A stretch of DNA of 64,000 nt from Vibrio xiamenensis (GTDB lineage Bacteria > Pseudomonadota > Gammaproteobacteria > Enterobacterales > Vibrionaceae): positions 1 to 64,000 of the forward strand of contig NZ_FNDD01000017.1 in assembly GCF_900100015.1 (NCBI RefSeq), written 5' to 3'. This document shows, piece by piece, positions 9,433 to 17,749 of this stretch. A model generated the notes under the pieces. The model saw nothing but the letters and a program-made list of their open reading frames with translations. It ran no database searches and was not told the origin of the DNA. The first letter of the stretch is position 1. The number at the start of each line of letters is the position of its first letter. The translations under genes were made by a program, and so were the position numbers.

Positions 9433-9584
9433 GTCTTTTTCCTTAAAAGTATTACCCCTACTTTCACTCGCTATATTTCTGGCAGGTTAGAAATATGCGC
9501 GCCTAATTACTTTAAAGACAAAAATAAATAGCTTCTTACCTTTCGGTTGCGGGTTCTTTACCGACAGTTGCACAAATATATAAC

Positions 9585-9595
9585 TGTGATTCACA
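9585..9595. promoter_or_regulatory. Short palindrome in the glycosidase/araC divergent region
   Basis: TGTGATTCACA is a perfect 5-1-5 inverted repeat between the divergent genes. Its spacer is too short for a CRP site; it could be an operator for the neighbouring regulator. Confidence 0.25.
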
Positions 9596-9718
9596 TCAAC
9601 AATAAAACTTTAGAATGATATTTATCAGGAAAATGTCAGGAATATTTCGCCGTGAAGAAAATCACAATTCGACTTTTATTTAGTTAATAAAATAAATAAA
9701 AAACCAATAAAAATAATC

Positions 9719-10744
9719 ATGAGTAACATATCAAATAAAGTGGTAAACAGTCTTTTTAAGACGCTATCAACGAATGGCAGTGATGTACAAAAACTGCAAG
9801 ATATCTGCGGTATTTCTGAATATGAATTATCGAGAATTCAGGGACGTGTTTCGCGCCATAGTTATGCCAAACTAATGACGCACCTTTATCAACAACACAA
9901 ATATTTTCTATTAACCGAATTAGTTAAAAACCCGCAACAAACACTAATTGCGTTTTATAGCACCTTTCCCGAACTAGTCAGTTACTGCTTGAACAGCACC
10001 ACACCTCGTCAATTGATCATGCGCTATCTGGAATTTCGCTTTGTGGTAGGAAGTTGCGATCAAATTATCGTCACCAATAATGGTCTCGAAACTCGCTTGC
10101 GTTACACCGATGAATTTTTAAGCGATAAGACCAGTTATTCAGCGATGGCGAACTTTTTAAACTTATTATGTATGTTAAATACACTGCAACCTCATATAAA
10201 GGTCAATATTAAGTTAACGGGTAACCCACAAATTAATAAAGCAGTTTTAAACAGTGCATTTAATACTCACATAGAATGGAAGCATCAATACAATGACATG
10301 TATATAAGCAATAGTTATTTAGATACAGAGTTAAATTCCTTTAATGAAAATTTATTTAATCTGCAAAGAGAAGCGTTAGTGAGTATAGGGAAAGAGATCG
10401 AAACAAAAGGCAGTTTCTCATTTATTATTGAAGATCAAATCAGGGCAAAAATCGAGCAAAATAATTTAGACAGTGATACCAACTTATTAAATGAAGTGTG
10501 TGAAGGACTAAATATCAGCCGTTGGACTTTATATAGAAAGTTAACTCATGAGCAAACATCTTTTTCTGCTTTGCTAAAGAAAGTCCGTTTGGAAATGTCG
10601 CTGCATTTACTGCTCGATTCAAAACGCAGCGTGCAGGAAATCAGCGACCTGACCGGATTTGGCTCATCCAGCGCGTTCTCACGATTTTTCTATTCTAACA
10701 TGGGCGTAGCGCCGCTCTATTATCGTAAAGAGCGAACGCAATAA
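9719..10744 (+). CDS. AraC-family transcriptional regulator
   Basis: The 341-residue protein has an N-terminal effector-binding region (about 1-230) of the type found in OruR/ArgR-like AraC regulators, and a C-terminal double helix-turn-helix. The DNA-binding part is clear: NISRWTLYRKLTHEQTSFS, KVRLEMSLHLLLDSKRSVQE, then ISDLTGFGSSSAFSRFFYSN and MGVAPLYYRKER. It is transcribed away from the GH3 glycosidase across a 286-bp AT-rich region, so it is the natural candidate regulator of that gene. The ligand is unknown. No strong Shine-Dalgarno precedes the ATG; translation may be weak. Confidence 0.88.
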   Translation: MSNISNKVVNSLFKTLSTNGSDVQKLQDICGISEYELSRIQGRVSRHSYAKLMTHLYQQHKYFLLTELVKNPQQTLIAFYSTFPELVSYCLNSTTPRQLIMRYLEFRFVVGSCDQIIVTNNGLETRLRYTDEFLSDKTSYSAMANFLNLLCMLNTLQPHIKVNIKLTGNPQINKAVLNSAFNTHIEWKHQYNDMYISNSYLDTELNSFNENLFNLQREALVSIGKEIETKGSFSFIIEDQIRAKIEQNNLDSDTNLLNEVCEGLNISRWTLYRKLTHEQTSFSALLKKVRLEMSLHLLLDSKRSVQEISDLTGFGSSSAFSRFFYSNMGVAPLYYRKERTQ

Positions 10745-10747
10745 TAG

Positions 10748-11083
10748 TTAACATGGGCGCGCTTGGTTTTCTTTAAGCCCGCACAATACGGTAAAATTTG
10801 ACGCTGTCTGATAGGTCACCGCTTGGTTTGCCGCCTCTGCGACTGACTTAGTGCTGTTCCAACCATACTCTGCAAGTGCCAAACAATAATTCGGCGCACT
10901 GTCTTTTTGACAGAGTTGCACAGCGCGAGAAAACGCCAAACGGTCAATCTGGCACACTTGATTTTGATTGCACACGGTTTCTGGTGATGAAGAGCTGGCA
11001 AAATCATGCCAACCGGATGTGGCATATGCACTAAAGGTTACTGAAAGGCTTACTATAAATGAACTGAACATCGCTAAGCGCAT
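10748..11083 (-). CDS. Small secreted cysteine-rich protein, unknown
   Basis: A 111-residue product with a typical Sec signal peptide (hydrophobic core FSSFIVSLSVTFSAYA, cleavage likely after AYA). The mature part has six cysteines (ETVC, NQVC, QLC, NYC, VLC and the C-terminal RPC), suggesting three disulphides and a periplasmic or secreted location. The C-terminus lies 3 bases from the convergent AraC gene. No family was recognised and no enzyme motif is visible. The signal peptide and cysteine pattern make it likely a real gene. Confidence 0.65.
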   Translation of the reverse strand: MRLAMFSSFIVSLSVTFSAYATSGWHDFASSSSPETVCNQNQVCQIDRLAFSRAVQLCQKDSAPNYCLALAEYGWNSTKSVAEAANQAVTYQTASNFTVLCGLKENQARPC

Positions 11084-11239
11084 ATTATTCTCGCAATAAA
11101 GTTATTGATGAGAATAGCAATAAGCCAATTCACGCGTTCGCTATACGTTGGCTGGCCAGTTTCTCCCTCAATCTCTCAAACTGAAAACGCGATTTGCGAG
11201 TTTGATTCCAGCTGACGATTAATAAATAACATGGCAGAG

Positions 11240-11653
11240 TTAGGATTTTCCAGCGATAAAGTGCTCCATGGCTTTTACGGTTTGTTCGCTGCAATGATGT
11301 TCGATGCCTTCAGTATCGGCGCGCGCTACCCGCTCGGGAACACCAAGTTTAATCAAAGTCTGGTACACCACTTGATGACGATGGGCGACCTTATGCGCCA
11401 AATCTTGCCCCGCTTGAGTGAGAAAAATGCCACGATACGGCTTAGATTCAACGTAGCCTTCGTTTCTTAACCGAGTAATAAACTTCGACACCGCCGCCGC
11501 GCTAACACCAAAACGTTTCGCAAGATCGGCACTTCGAACCTCACCGATGGTCTGGTATAGGTCGGCAATTTCTTCGACATAATCTTCGATCAGTTCAAAC
11601 TGATGATCTTCTTTCACCTTGCTGAAGTATTGGCTTTGATTGGTTTTTGGCAT
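11240..11653 (-). CDS. mntR: Manganese-responsive regulator MntR (DtxR family)
   Basis: The 137-residue protein is an iron/manganese-dependent repressor. It has an N-terminal winged helix (YQTIGEVRSADLAKRFGVSAAAVSKFITRL, with the wing NEGYVESKPYRGIFLT) and a dimerisation/metal-binding region (GVPERVARADTEGIEHHCSEQTVKAMEHF), whose Glu/His pattern matches the DtxR-type metal site. It lies 25 bp downstream of mntH on the same strand, so it is co-transcribed with the transporter it most likely represses when cellular Mn2+ is high. Confidence 0.92.
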   Translation of the reverse strand: MPKTNQSQYFSKVKEDHQFELIEDYVEEIADLYQTIGEVRSADLAKRFGVSAAAVSKFITRLRNEGYVESKPYRGIFLTQAGQDLAHKVAHRHQVVYQTLIKLGVPERVARADTEGIEHHCSEQTVKAMEHFIAGKS

Positions 11654-11678
11654 AACAACTCGGCTAAATAAAACGCAT

Positions 11679-12953
11679 CTAAAATAAACTATAAAACAAA
11701 ACGTAGAAGTTCAACCCTATGATTAAACTACAAATAAGCACACCAATCGCGGTCACCCAGCGCTTATTCACAAACGATCCCATGATGCTCTTATTGGCGG
11801 TAAACCACAACAACGGCACCAGTGCAAACGGAATACCAAAGCTCAGTACCACCTGGCTTGCCACCAGCGCTTTTTGCTCAGAAATACCCATCATAATCAC
11901 AGCCAGCGCGGGAACCATGGTAATCAATCGGCGCAGTCCAATCGGAATCGTAAAGCGCACAAACCCTTGCATTAGCACTTGACCGGACATGGTTCCCACA
12001 ATCGATGACGACAACCCAGCCAGCAACAAAGCGAAACCAAAAATATAGCTCGCCATTTCACCGCCCAACAGTGGCGATAGCAATTTGTAGCTTTCACTGA
12101 TGGTCGCGACATCTTGGTGGCCGCTGCGGTGAAACGTCGATGCCGCCAGCGCAAGTAGCGCCATGTTAACCAGTCCAGCCAGCGCCATACCAAACACCAC
12201 ATCAAGGCGATAAAACTTAGCAAGTGTGCGTTTGCCATTTTCATCATCGGCTTTAAGGCGATTTTGCGACAGTGCAGAGTGCAAATAGATAACGTGAGGC
12301 ATGATGGTGGCACCTAGAATACCTGCGGCCAAATACACCGCATAGTCATCAGGAAACATAGGAATCACCAGACCTTTAAGTAGCTCTCCGGTATCGGGTT
12401 GGCTAAGAATGAGTTCCAATCCGAATCCAAGGGCTATCGCCATGATCATCGCGCCAATCACCACTTCCATGATGCGAAAACCAAATTTTTGCAGGTGCAA
12501 CGCCGCGTAGGTAACAATCCCGGTTAACAGCGCGCCATATACCATAGGAATGTCAAACAGCAGATAAAACGCCAATGCGGCGCCAAGAAACTCGGCTAAA
12601 TCGGTCGCAATCGCAACCAACTCAGCTTGAATCCAATAAAACCACACCACAGGTTTGGGAAAACGTTCGCGAATCACTTCGGCCAAATTTTTGCCAGTCA
12701 CCAAACCAAGACGCGCAGACAACCCTTGAATAAGCATCGCCATCAAGTTCGCCGCCAGCACCACCCACAGCAATGTGTAGCCGTAGCGCGCCCCAGCTTC
12801 TATGTTGGTCGCGAAGTTGCCTGGGTCGACATACGCAACCGCAGCAATCAATGCCGGACCAAACATTGCCAGCCAGCCAAAGCCTTTGCTACGACCTTTT
12901 AAAACCGTATCTGCTTGATATTGTACTGAATTGTTGGATAGCGATTGCAGCAT
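11679..12953 (-). CDS. mntH: Mn2+/Fe2+ : H+ symporter, Nramp family
   Basis: Proton-coupled divalent metal importer of the inner membrane, 424 residues with 11 hydrophobic segments. The metal-site signatures are intact: VAYVDPGNFATNIEAGA in helix 1 (DPGN) and IMPHVIYLHSAL in helix 6 (MPH). AGGA lies 5 bases before the ATG. It is followed at 25 bp by mntR. A palindrome 20-36 bp upstream is a candidate MntR operator. Confidence 0.96.
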   Translation of the reverse strand: MLQSLSNNSVQYQADTVLKGRSKGFGWLAMFGPALIAAVAYVDPGNFATNIEAGARYGYTLLWVVLAANLMAMLIQGLSARLGLVTGKNLAEVIRERFPKPVVWFYWIQAELVAIATDLAEFLGAALAFYLLFDIPMVYGALLTGIVTYAALHLQKFGFRIMEVVIGAMIMAIALGFGLELILSQPDTGELLKGLVIPMFPDDYAVYLAAGILGATIMPHVIYLHSALSQNRLKADDENGKRTLAKFYRLDVVFGMALAGLVNMALLALAASTFHRSGHQDVATISESYKLLSPLLGGEMASYIFGFALLLAGLSSSIVGTMSGQVLMQGFVRFTIPIGLRRLITMVPALAVIMMGISEQKALVASQVVLSFGIPFALVPLLWFTANKSIMGSFVNKRWVTAIGVLICSLIIGLNFYVLFYSLF

Positions 12954-12973
12954 AGTTTCCTCACCTTACAAAA

Positions 12974-12989
12974 GTTAACCCCGGTTAAC
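12974..12989 (-). promoter_or_regulatory. Candidate MntR operator
   Basis: GTTAACCCCGGTTAAC is palindromic at 7 of 8 positions per arm and lies 20 bp upstream of mntH, with two further GGTTAA half-sites at about 13010-13020. Its position and symmetry fit an operator for the co-transcribed MntR. Confidence 0.5.
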
Positions 12990-13184
12990 ACTGTTATCTT
13001 GGGTTAATTGGGTGGTTAAAAACCAATCGCTTATACCGATTTCTGTTATTGACTCTGCCTATCAATCGATTTGATGCGTGACTTAATGTGAATGCCTCAC
13101 CCCGCTTATACACGGCTAAGCGGGAGAAATATATGTGAGCAAGTTATGATCGAGAGCATAATTGATTGGCCATCCAGAAAACGT

Positions 13185-14480
13185 TTACTGTGCTTGAAAA
13201 CTGTATAGCCAAATGATGCCGCTACACACCACAAACATCGTTAGAATATAACGCCAGTTCAGCGCTAGGAGGGTTTTCGCCGCGATATCATAGCGCGATT
13301 GAATACTCAGTTGAATCCCAGAGAATGGCGATAACGTGATACCTAGTGACCAGCCCATCAGTAAAGTCAAACCAAGTAAGTTAGGATCGGAAACCGAAGG
13401 CGATAACACGCTTCCAGCCAGCACCACACTCGTCACCGGGTGCATACCGGTCATCGCCAGCACCACCAAAATCATCACAGTGACACAGGCTTCAAACGCG
13501 CCAAAATGTTCGGGCGCAAGATGAATATTGAGCGAAGTGAGTAGCGCCGCCACACCGGAGGCGAGTAACGCCGCTGCCGAAAACAGCACCACTTCCCCGC
13601 GCGAACTGGCAATACCCGACTCAATATGTAAGCGAATTTTCTTGATGCCGATGCGACCTTGTTTAAGTGGCATCCACAAAAAGATAAAACCGATCGCGAT
13701 TAAGCTTACCAGCGACAACACGCTGATCGACGGTAGATACGCGTGGGACAGCATCACGATCGCCGCCAACAAACATGGCATCCACAACGAACGCGCAGTA
13801 ATTGGATAGCCATACATTTGGGCAGCATCAAAGCGACGTAGAATTTGCCAGCCGCTCAATCCAAGCGCCGCGAGGCTGGCTGGAATGCCATAGAGTACTA
13901 ACGTCGAAAGGTGCGCCCCTGGTGCGCTGACTAAAGTCAGACCCATCGCAGCAAAAAACGGAGACCACAAGGCGCAGATGGAAAACGCGCGCAGTAATAA
14001 CAGGCCTTGGGTATTGGAAAGCTTAGACTTCGCTGCGAGCTTATCGCCGACGATCACCACCGACGACATATTCAGCACCGCGCCGAACAAATGGGCGCCA
14101 AACAGGGTTCTTAATAACGCCCGTTTACCTTGTGGCAGCGCTTCGTTGTCCCGCATCTCATCGACCGCAAACAGGCGTAAAAAGCCTACCGCCACCAGCA
14201 TAAAGACCACCACTTGGTTGGCTTCCAGCGCTTTTAGCCAAAATTTGGCACCAATGCCATTAAACGCGCCATAAATCAGGCCCGCACTCCCCACTACAAG
14301 CAAAATGATAATCTGTTTCTTTTGCGCAGAACGCACATAAGGGAAGAAAAGAAATGAGGCGCACCAAATAGGAATGCCGGCAATATAACCCGGCAGTAAA
14401 CCGGTAAAGCCTGCACATAACGACAAAATCAAACCAGCCATCAGCAGCCAGCCGCTTAACGCAACGAGTTTAGGACTCAT
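13185..14480 (-). CDS. Uncharacterised polytopic membrane permease
   Basis: About 431 residues with a dozen hydrophobic segments in two halves separated near residue 265 by a basic cytoplasmic loop (LKQGRIGIKKIRLHIESG). The second half contains TGMHPVTSVVLAGSVLSPS and SLGITLSPFSGIQLSIQSRY, re-entrant-loop-like segments of the kind found in ion-transporter and anion-permease families. No substrate can be assigned. Upstream in-frame GTG codons exist at 14486 and 14489; the ATG at 14480 is used, without a strong ribosome-binding site. It lies 122 bp downstream of the NrtR gene on the same strand and may be read through from it, so a link to pyridine metabolism is possible but unproven. Confidence 0.75.
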   Translation of the reverse strand: MSPKLVALSGWLLMAGLILSLCAGFTGLLPGYIAGIPIWCASFLFFPYVRSAQKKQIIILLVVGSAGLIYGAFNGIGAKFWLKALEANQVVVFMLVAVGFLRLFAVDEMRDNEALPQGKRALLRTLFGAHLFGAVLNMSSVVIVGDKLAAKSKLSNTQGLLLLRAFSICALWSPFFAAMGLTLVSAPGAHLSTLVLYGIPASLAALGLSGWQILRRFDAAQMYGYPITARSLWMPCLLAAIVMLSHAYLPSISVLSLVSLIAIGFIFLWMPLKQGRIGIKKIRLHIESGIASSRGEVVLFSAAALLASGVAALLTSLNIHLAPEHFGAFEACVTVMILVVLAMTGMHPVTSVVLAGSVLSPSVSDPNLLGLTLLMGWSLGITLSPFSGIQLSIQSRYDIAAKTLLALNWRYILTMFVVCSGIIWLYSFQAQ

Positions 14481-14602
14481 ATTCACCACTTAGACATCAA
14501 GAGTCGCAACTCTGAATGAGGACAAGGAAGGTAGAGATTTATAAAAACTAACCAAAGCATGATAGCGATGAATAAAGCGCCAATGCAAGCGCTTAGGTGG
14601 TG

Positions 14603-15319
14603 CTATTTTCGTAGGCAGGTTTGAAAATATGAGACCTGATTGCTGGCCAATTGATAGACCATCGCTGGTTTGCCACCTTTTCCTTTACACGACGCGGCCA
14701 TCTTATTGGCACTGACGATAACGCCCGTTTCAATCAAACGCCGCTTGATGGTCATGCGGTTCACATCGACGCCAAATTTTGCGTACGCATCAATAATGTC
14801 GGCAACCAGAAATTCTTTATCCAGCGAGAACAGCACCACCGAAGTATACTCCACCGCCGCGCGCAATTTTTTCCATGCGTGATTCACCTGAGCAACATGG
14901 TCAAAGGCCAAATCCAGTTCACCGTTTAAAATGGTTTCTAAATCAAACCAGTCGGCTCGATCTGCGCCCATTCCGGCATTGGAAATTTGGGTGATGTTGG
15001 ATGGATTGAGCAACGCATAATGGGAGATGCTCACGCTCCAACCGTCGGGATCGCGTTTAGGATTACCGTCGACAAGTGGGTCACTAATATAATTAGGATA
15101 CGTGTGAATTTTTTCACGGCAGATACGCCGACGCGCGGAATCAAAGTCATCATCGGCAGGTTCGCCACCTTCCGCTGATAAATCTTCGTCATACACTAAC
15201 CCACCCGGGAGCGCCCATTTGCCGCAATCAGGTCTGAGTGGATTGGTACGTTTGATGAGCAGCGTTTTGATCCCTTGTTGGTCGAGACGTAAACAGACGA
15301 GATCAATAGTGACTATCAT
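14603..15319 (-). CDS. nrtR: NrtR-type regulator of NAD metabolism (Nudix plus winged helix)
   Basis: The 238-residue protein fuses an N-terminal Nudix-like domain (about 1-150) to a C-terminal winged helix (about 160-225; FLVADIIDAYAKFGVDVNRM, RRLIETGVIV). The Nudix box is degenerate: where hydrolases have GxxxxxEx7REUxEExGU the protein reads SARRRICREKIHTYPN, so it should bind an NAD derivative such as ADP-ribose rather than hydrolyse it. It is divergent from pncB, the classic genomic arrangement of NrtR, and likely represses pncB when NAD is plentiful. Confidence 0.88.
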   Translation of the reverse strand: MIVTIDLVCLRLDQQGIKTLLIKRTNPLRPDCGKWALPGGLVYDEDLSAEGGEPADDDFDSARRRICREKIHTYPNYISDPLVDGNPKRDPDGWSVSISHYALLNPSNITQISNAGMGADRADWFDLETILNGELDLAFDHVAQVNHAWKKLRAAVEYTSVVLFSLDKEFLVADIIDAYAKFGVDVNRMTIKRRLIETGVIVSANKMAASCKGKGGKPAMVYQLASNQVSYFQTCLRK

Positions 15320-15455
15320 AAATGATTCCTTGACAAGTAACTCGGCTATTCTAGGTGGCTGTGATCATATGGTCAAATGTAATTCACAATTTGTTATTAA
15401 CCATTCATCTCACTAACAATTTTCCCCTTGTGGCTTAATGCCGTTGATATCCTTC

Positions 15456-15563
15456 GATTAAATGCTTACCTGTCTGATTATCGTGACAGCTTTCAGCTAT
15501 GATCAAAATCACACTTGTTGACAAATTGTGCGCTGTGAATTACTTTTACCGAAAAGTTAGGAA
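15456..15563. promoter_or_regulatory. nrtR/pncB divergent control region with inverted repeats and CRP-like site
   Basis: Three elements are visible. CTGTC-N10-GACAG lies near 15470-15489. A CRP-like site TATGATCAAAATCACA is at 15498-15513 (nine of ten core positions). ACTTTT-ACCG-AAAAGT, a perfect 6-bp inverted repeat, is near 15542-15557. The last is nearest the pncB start and is a reasonable NrtR operator candidate. Confidence 0.4.
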
Positions 15564-15608
15564 CAAAATGTTACTAATCTAGTTATCGTGAAATTGAAGG
15601 AAAGCCTT

Positions 15609-16916
15609 ATGAGCGCCACTCTCTTTTCTCCTAGCATTATTCGCAGCCTACTCGATTTAGACGCCTACAAAATCACCATGATGCAAGCGATTCATTCGCT
15701 CTACCCTGATGTTCAAGTCCGTTATGAGTTGATTGTGCGCAGTGACGAAGACGTCAGCGCTCTGCTCGATGAAGTGCGTAGCGCGGTAATGCAGCTCTCT
15801 TCGCTGCGTTTTTCCGATGCGGATATTTTGTATTTGGAGAAAGCGTCCCCTTATCTAAAACCTTCTTTTCTTCAATCTTTGCGCTACTTCCACTTCCAGC
15901 CGGAACATCAAGTGGAGTTTGGCGTCATTAAGCAAGATAACCAGTCCCAGCTACGAATTGGCATTCAAGGTACTTGGCGCGATACCATTTTGTATGAAAC
16001 CATCGTGATGGCGATTTTGTCTGAAGTACGCAGTCGTAACAGTTGGAGCCAAGTGCCAAGTGGCTTGCCCATCGAAGTACTGGACGCCAAAGTCGCTAAG
16101 CTTAAACAGCAAATTAAACAGCGCGGTATCACCAATTTCTCTTTGACTGAGATGGGCACCAGACGCCGTTTTTCAAGTCAAGTGCAGCGCGATGTTATCG
16201 CCTACCTCAGTCAGAAAATGCCTGAATTGCTGCTGGGCACCAGCAACTATCACTTTGCGCGCGAGTTTAACTTAAGGCCGATTGGCACCATTGCCCATGA
16301 ATGGTTTATGGCTCATCAGGCACTGGTCAATATCGGCGATTTCCAAAAAGTTGCGCTCGAGCAATGGCTGCGCGTATTTGACGGTCAGCTTTCAATCGCA
16401 CCGACCGATACCTTAACCATTGATGCGTTTATCAATGACTTTAACACCCATCTTGCCAAAGCCTTTGACGGTATTCGCCACGACTCAGGTGACCCGTACC
16501 GCTGGGGCGATCGTATGATTGCTCATTATGAGCGTTTGGGCATCGATCCTAAGAACAAGATGTTTATCTTCTCTGATGGACTGAATTTCGATGAAGCGTT
16601 GAATCTGTGTGAATACTTCGCTGGACGCGTCAAAGTGTCGTTTGGTATCGGGACTTTCCTCACCAACGATCTTGACGGCTGGCAAAACGATGAAGGCATC
16701 GCCTACAAACCGTTATCTATCGTGATCAAATTGACCGAGTGTAACGGCAGACCAGTGGCAAAAATCAGTGACGAACCGGAAAAAGCAATGTGTGAAGACC
16801 CGATCTTCCTTGCCAATCTGAAACGCCGCTTTGATATCGAGTTAGACGTCGACCGCCTGATTCAAGAGCTCGAGAAACAGAAAAGTCAAAAACGCCAATA
16901 CATCGCCGCAGCATAA
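15609..16916 (+). CDS. pncB: Nicotinate phosphoribosyltransferase
   Basis: Converts nicotinate, PRPP and ATP to nicotinate mononucleotide in the NAD salvage pathway. The 435-residue protein has the N-terminal LLDLDAYKITMMQA, the LTEMGTRRRFSSQVQRDV segment bearing the phosphorylated-site region, and the PRPP-side motifs FDGIRHDSGDPYRWGDRMI and KVSFGIGTFLTNDL. A longer frame starts with GTG at 15588. ATG 15609 is chosen because AAGGA sits 8 bases before it and the protein then begins like the family. Faces nrtR, its probable repressor. Confidence 0.95.
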   Translation: MSATLFSPSIIRSLLDLDAYKITMMQAIHSLYPDVQVRYELIVRSDEDVSALLDEVRSAVMQLSSLRFSDADILYLEKASPYLKPSFLQSLRYFHFQPEHQVEFGVIKQDNQSQLRIGIQGTWRDTILYETIVMAILSEVRSRNSWSQVPSGLPIEVLDAKVAKLKQQIKQRGITNFSLTEMGTRRRFSSQVQRDVIAYLSQKMPELLLGTSNYHFAREFNLRPIGTIAHEWFMAHQALVNIGDFQKVALEQWLRVFDGQLSIAPTDTLTIDAFINDFNTHLAKAFDGIRHDSGDPYRWGDRMIAHYERLGIDPKNKMFIFSDGLNFDEALNLCEYFAGRVKVSFGIGTFLTNDLDGWQNDEGIAYKPLSIVIKLTECNGRPVAKISDEPEKAMCEDPIFLANLKRRFDIELDVDRLIQELEKQKSQKRQYIAAA

Positions 16917-16933
16917 CCTGAGCGCATTATGCG

Positions 16934-17593
16934 TTAGCGAGACGCCGCCAACAAGCTGCAACCAAAACCAATAAATATTCCGCCAGTGATTTGATGAAAT
17001 CGCTGGCTTATTTTTGGCCGTTTAAGCAACTCTTTAAGTTGCCCTGCTAACCACGCATAGCCAATCAGCGCCGAACACGAGCAGCAAGCAAAAGTGCCCG
17101 CGAGCAATACAAACTGCGCGGCGATCGGTTGGTCTAAATGCAAAAATTGTGGAAACAGTGCGCTATAAAACACGATGGCTTTAGGATTGCTGATACCCAC
17201 GAAAAAAGCCTCCGCAAATAAATGCTTCGCCTTCGCCACACCTTGGCGCTGTATTCTTCCATCCTCAGTAATGGCATCCATTTGCTCGGATTGAATTTCT
17301 AGACTCCACTGGGCCTGGCGACTTTGCCGCCAAGCTTTGATACCTAAATAGATAAGGTAGGCTCCACCGACGATTTTAAGCAGCGTAAAACCGAGCTTTG
17401 ATGCTTGAAGTAACGCGCCAAGCCCAGCGGCAGAAAGCGCCGCCATGCACAGCATTGCGCTGACATTGCCAGCAATGCCATAAAACGCAGCGTTAACGCC
17501 AAAACGCGCCGAGTTACTCACCGTTAGTAACACCGCAGGCCCTGGGCTTAGCACCGCCGCCAAACTTAATAACACAAAGATACTGTAATCCAT
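16934..17593 (-). CDS. LysE/RhtB-family amino-acid exporter
   Basis: Inner-membrane exporter of 219 residues with about six hydrophobic segments. The family's N-terminal signature is clear (LAAVLSPGPAVLLTVSNSARFG, with the PGP motif), as is the VGGAYLIYLGIKAWRQ segment in the middle and GISNPKAIVFYSALFPQF. Exported substrate is unknown (homoserine, threonine, lysine or another amino acid). ATG 17593 has AGGAG 5 bases upstream; the overlapping GTG at 17596 is too close. Convergent with pncB, 17 bp apart. Confidence 0.9.
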   Translation of the reverse strand: MDYSIFVLLSLAAVLSPGPAVLLTVSNSARFGVNAAFYGIAGNVSAMLCMAALSAAGLGALLQASKLGFTLLKIVGGAYLIYLGIKAWRQSRQAQWSLEIQSEQMDAITEDGRIQRQGVAKAKHLFAEAFFVGISNPKAIVFYSALFPQFLHLDQPIAAQFVLLAGTFACCSCSALIGYAWLAGQLKELLKRPKISQRFHQITGGIFIGFGCSLLAASR

Positions 17594-17687
17594 CACCGCT
17601 CCTTTTGTTCGTTAGAAATCAAGTTCGTTAGAAATCAAGGTTGTTAGAAATTAAAACCGCTAAACGATTGCATACGGCGAGTAACGC

Positions 17688-17715
17688 AAAAAAACCGGCC
17701 TGATAGTCAGACCGG
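17688..17715 (-). terminator. Intrinsic terminator of betC-choX
   Basis: Stem CCGGCCTGA / TCAGACCGG (one mismatch) with a 3-base loop, followed on the minus strand by seven T. Confidence 0.82.
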
Positions 17716-17749
17716 CCAATTGGCGTTCAACACACATTCACTGATTGAA

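Noticed and set aside
9585..9595. CRP site between the glycosidase and AraC genes
   Set aside because: TGTGA and TCACA are separated by one base instead of six.
13101..13124. Inverted repeat CCCGCTTA / TAAGCGGG as a terminator
   Set aside because: No T tract follows on either strand; may be a chance or structural repeat downstream of the permease gene.
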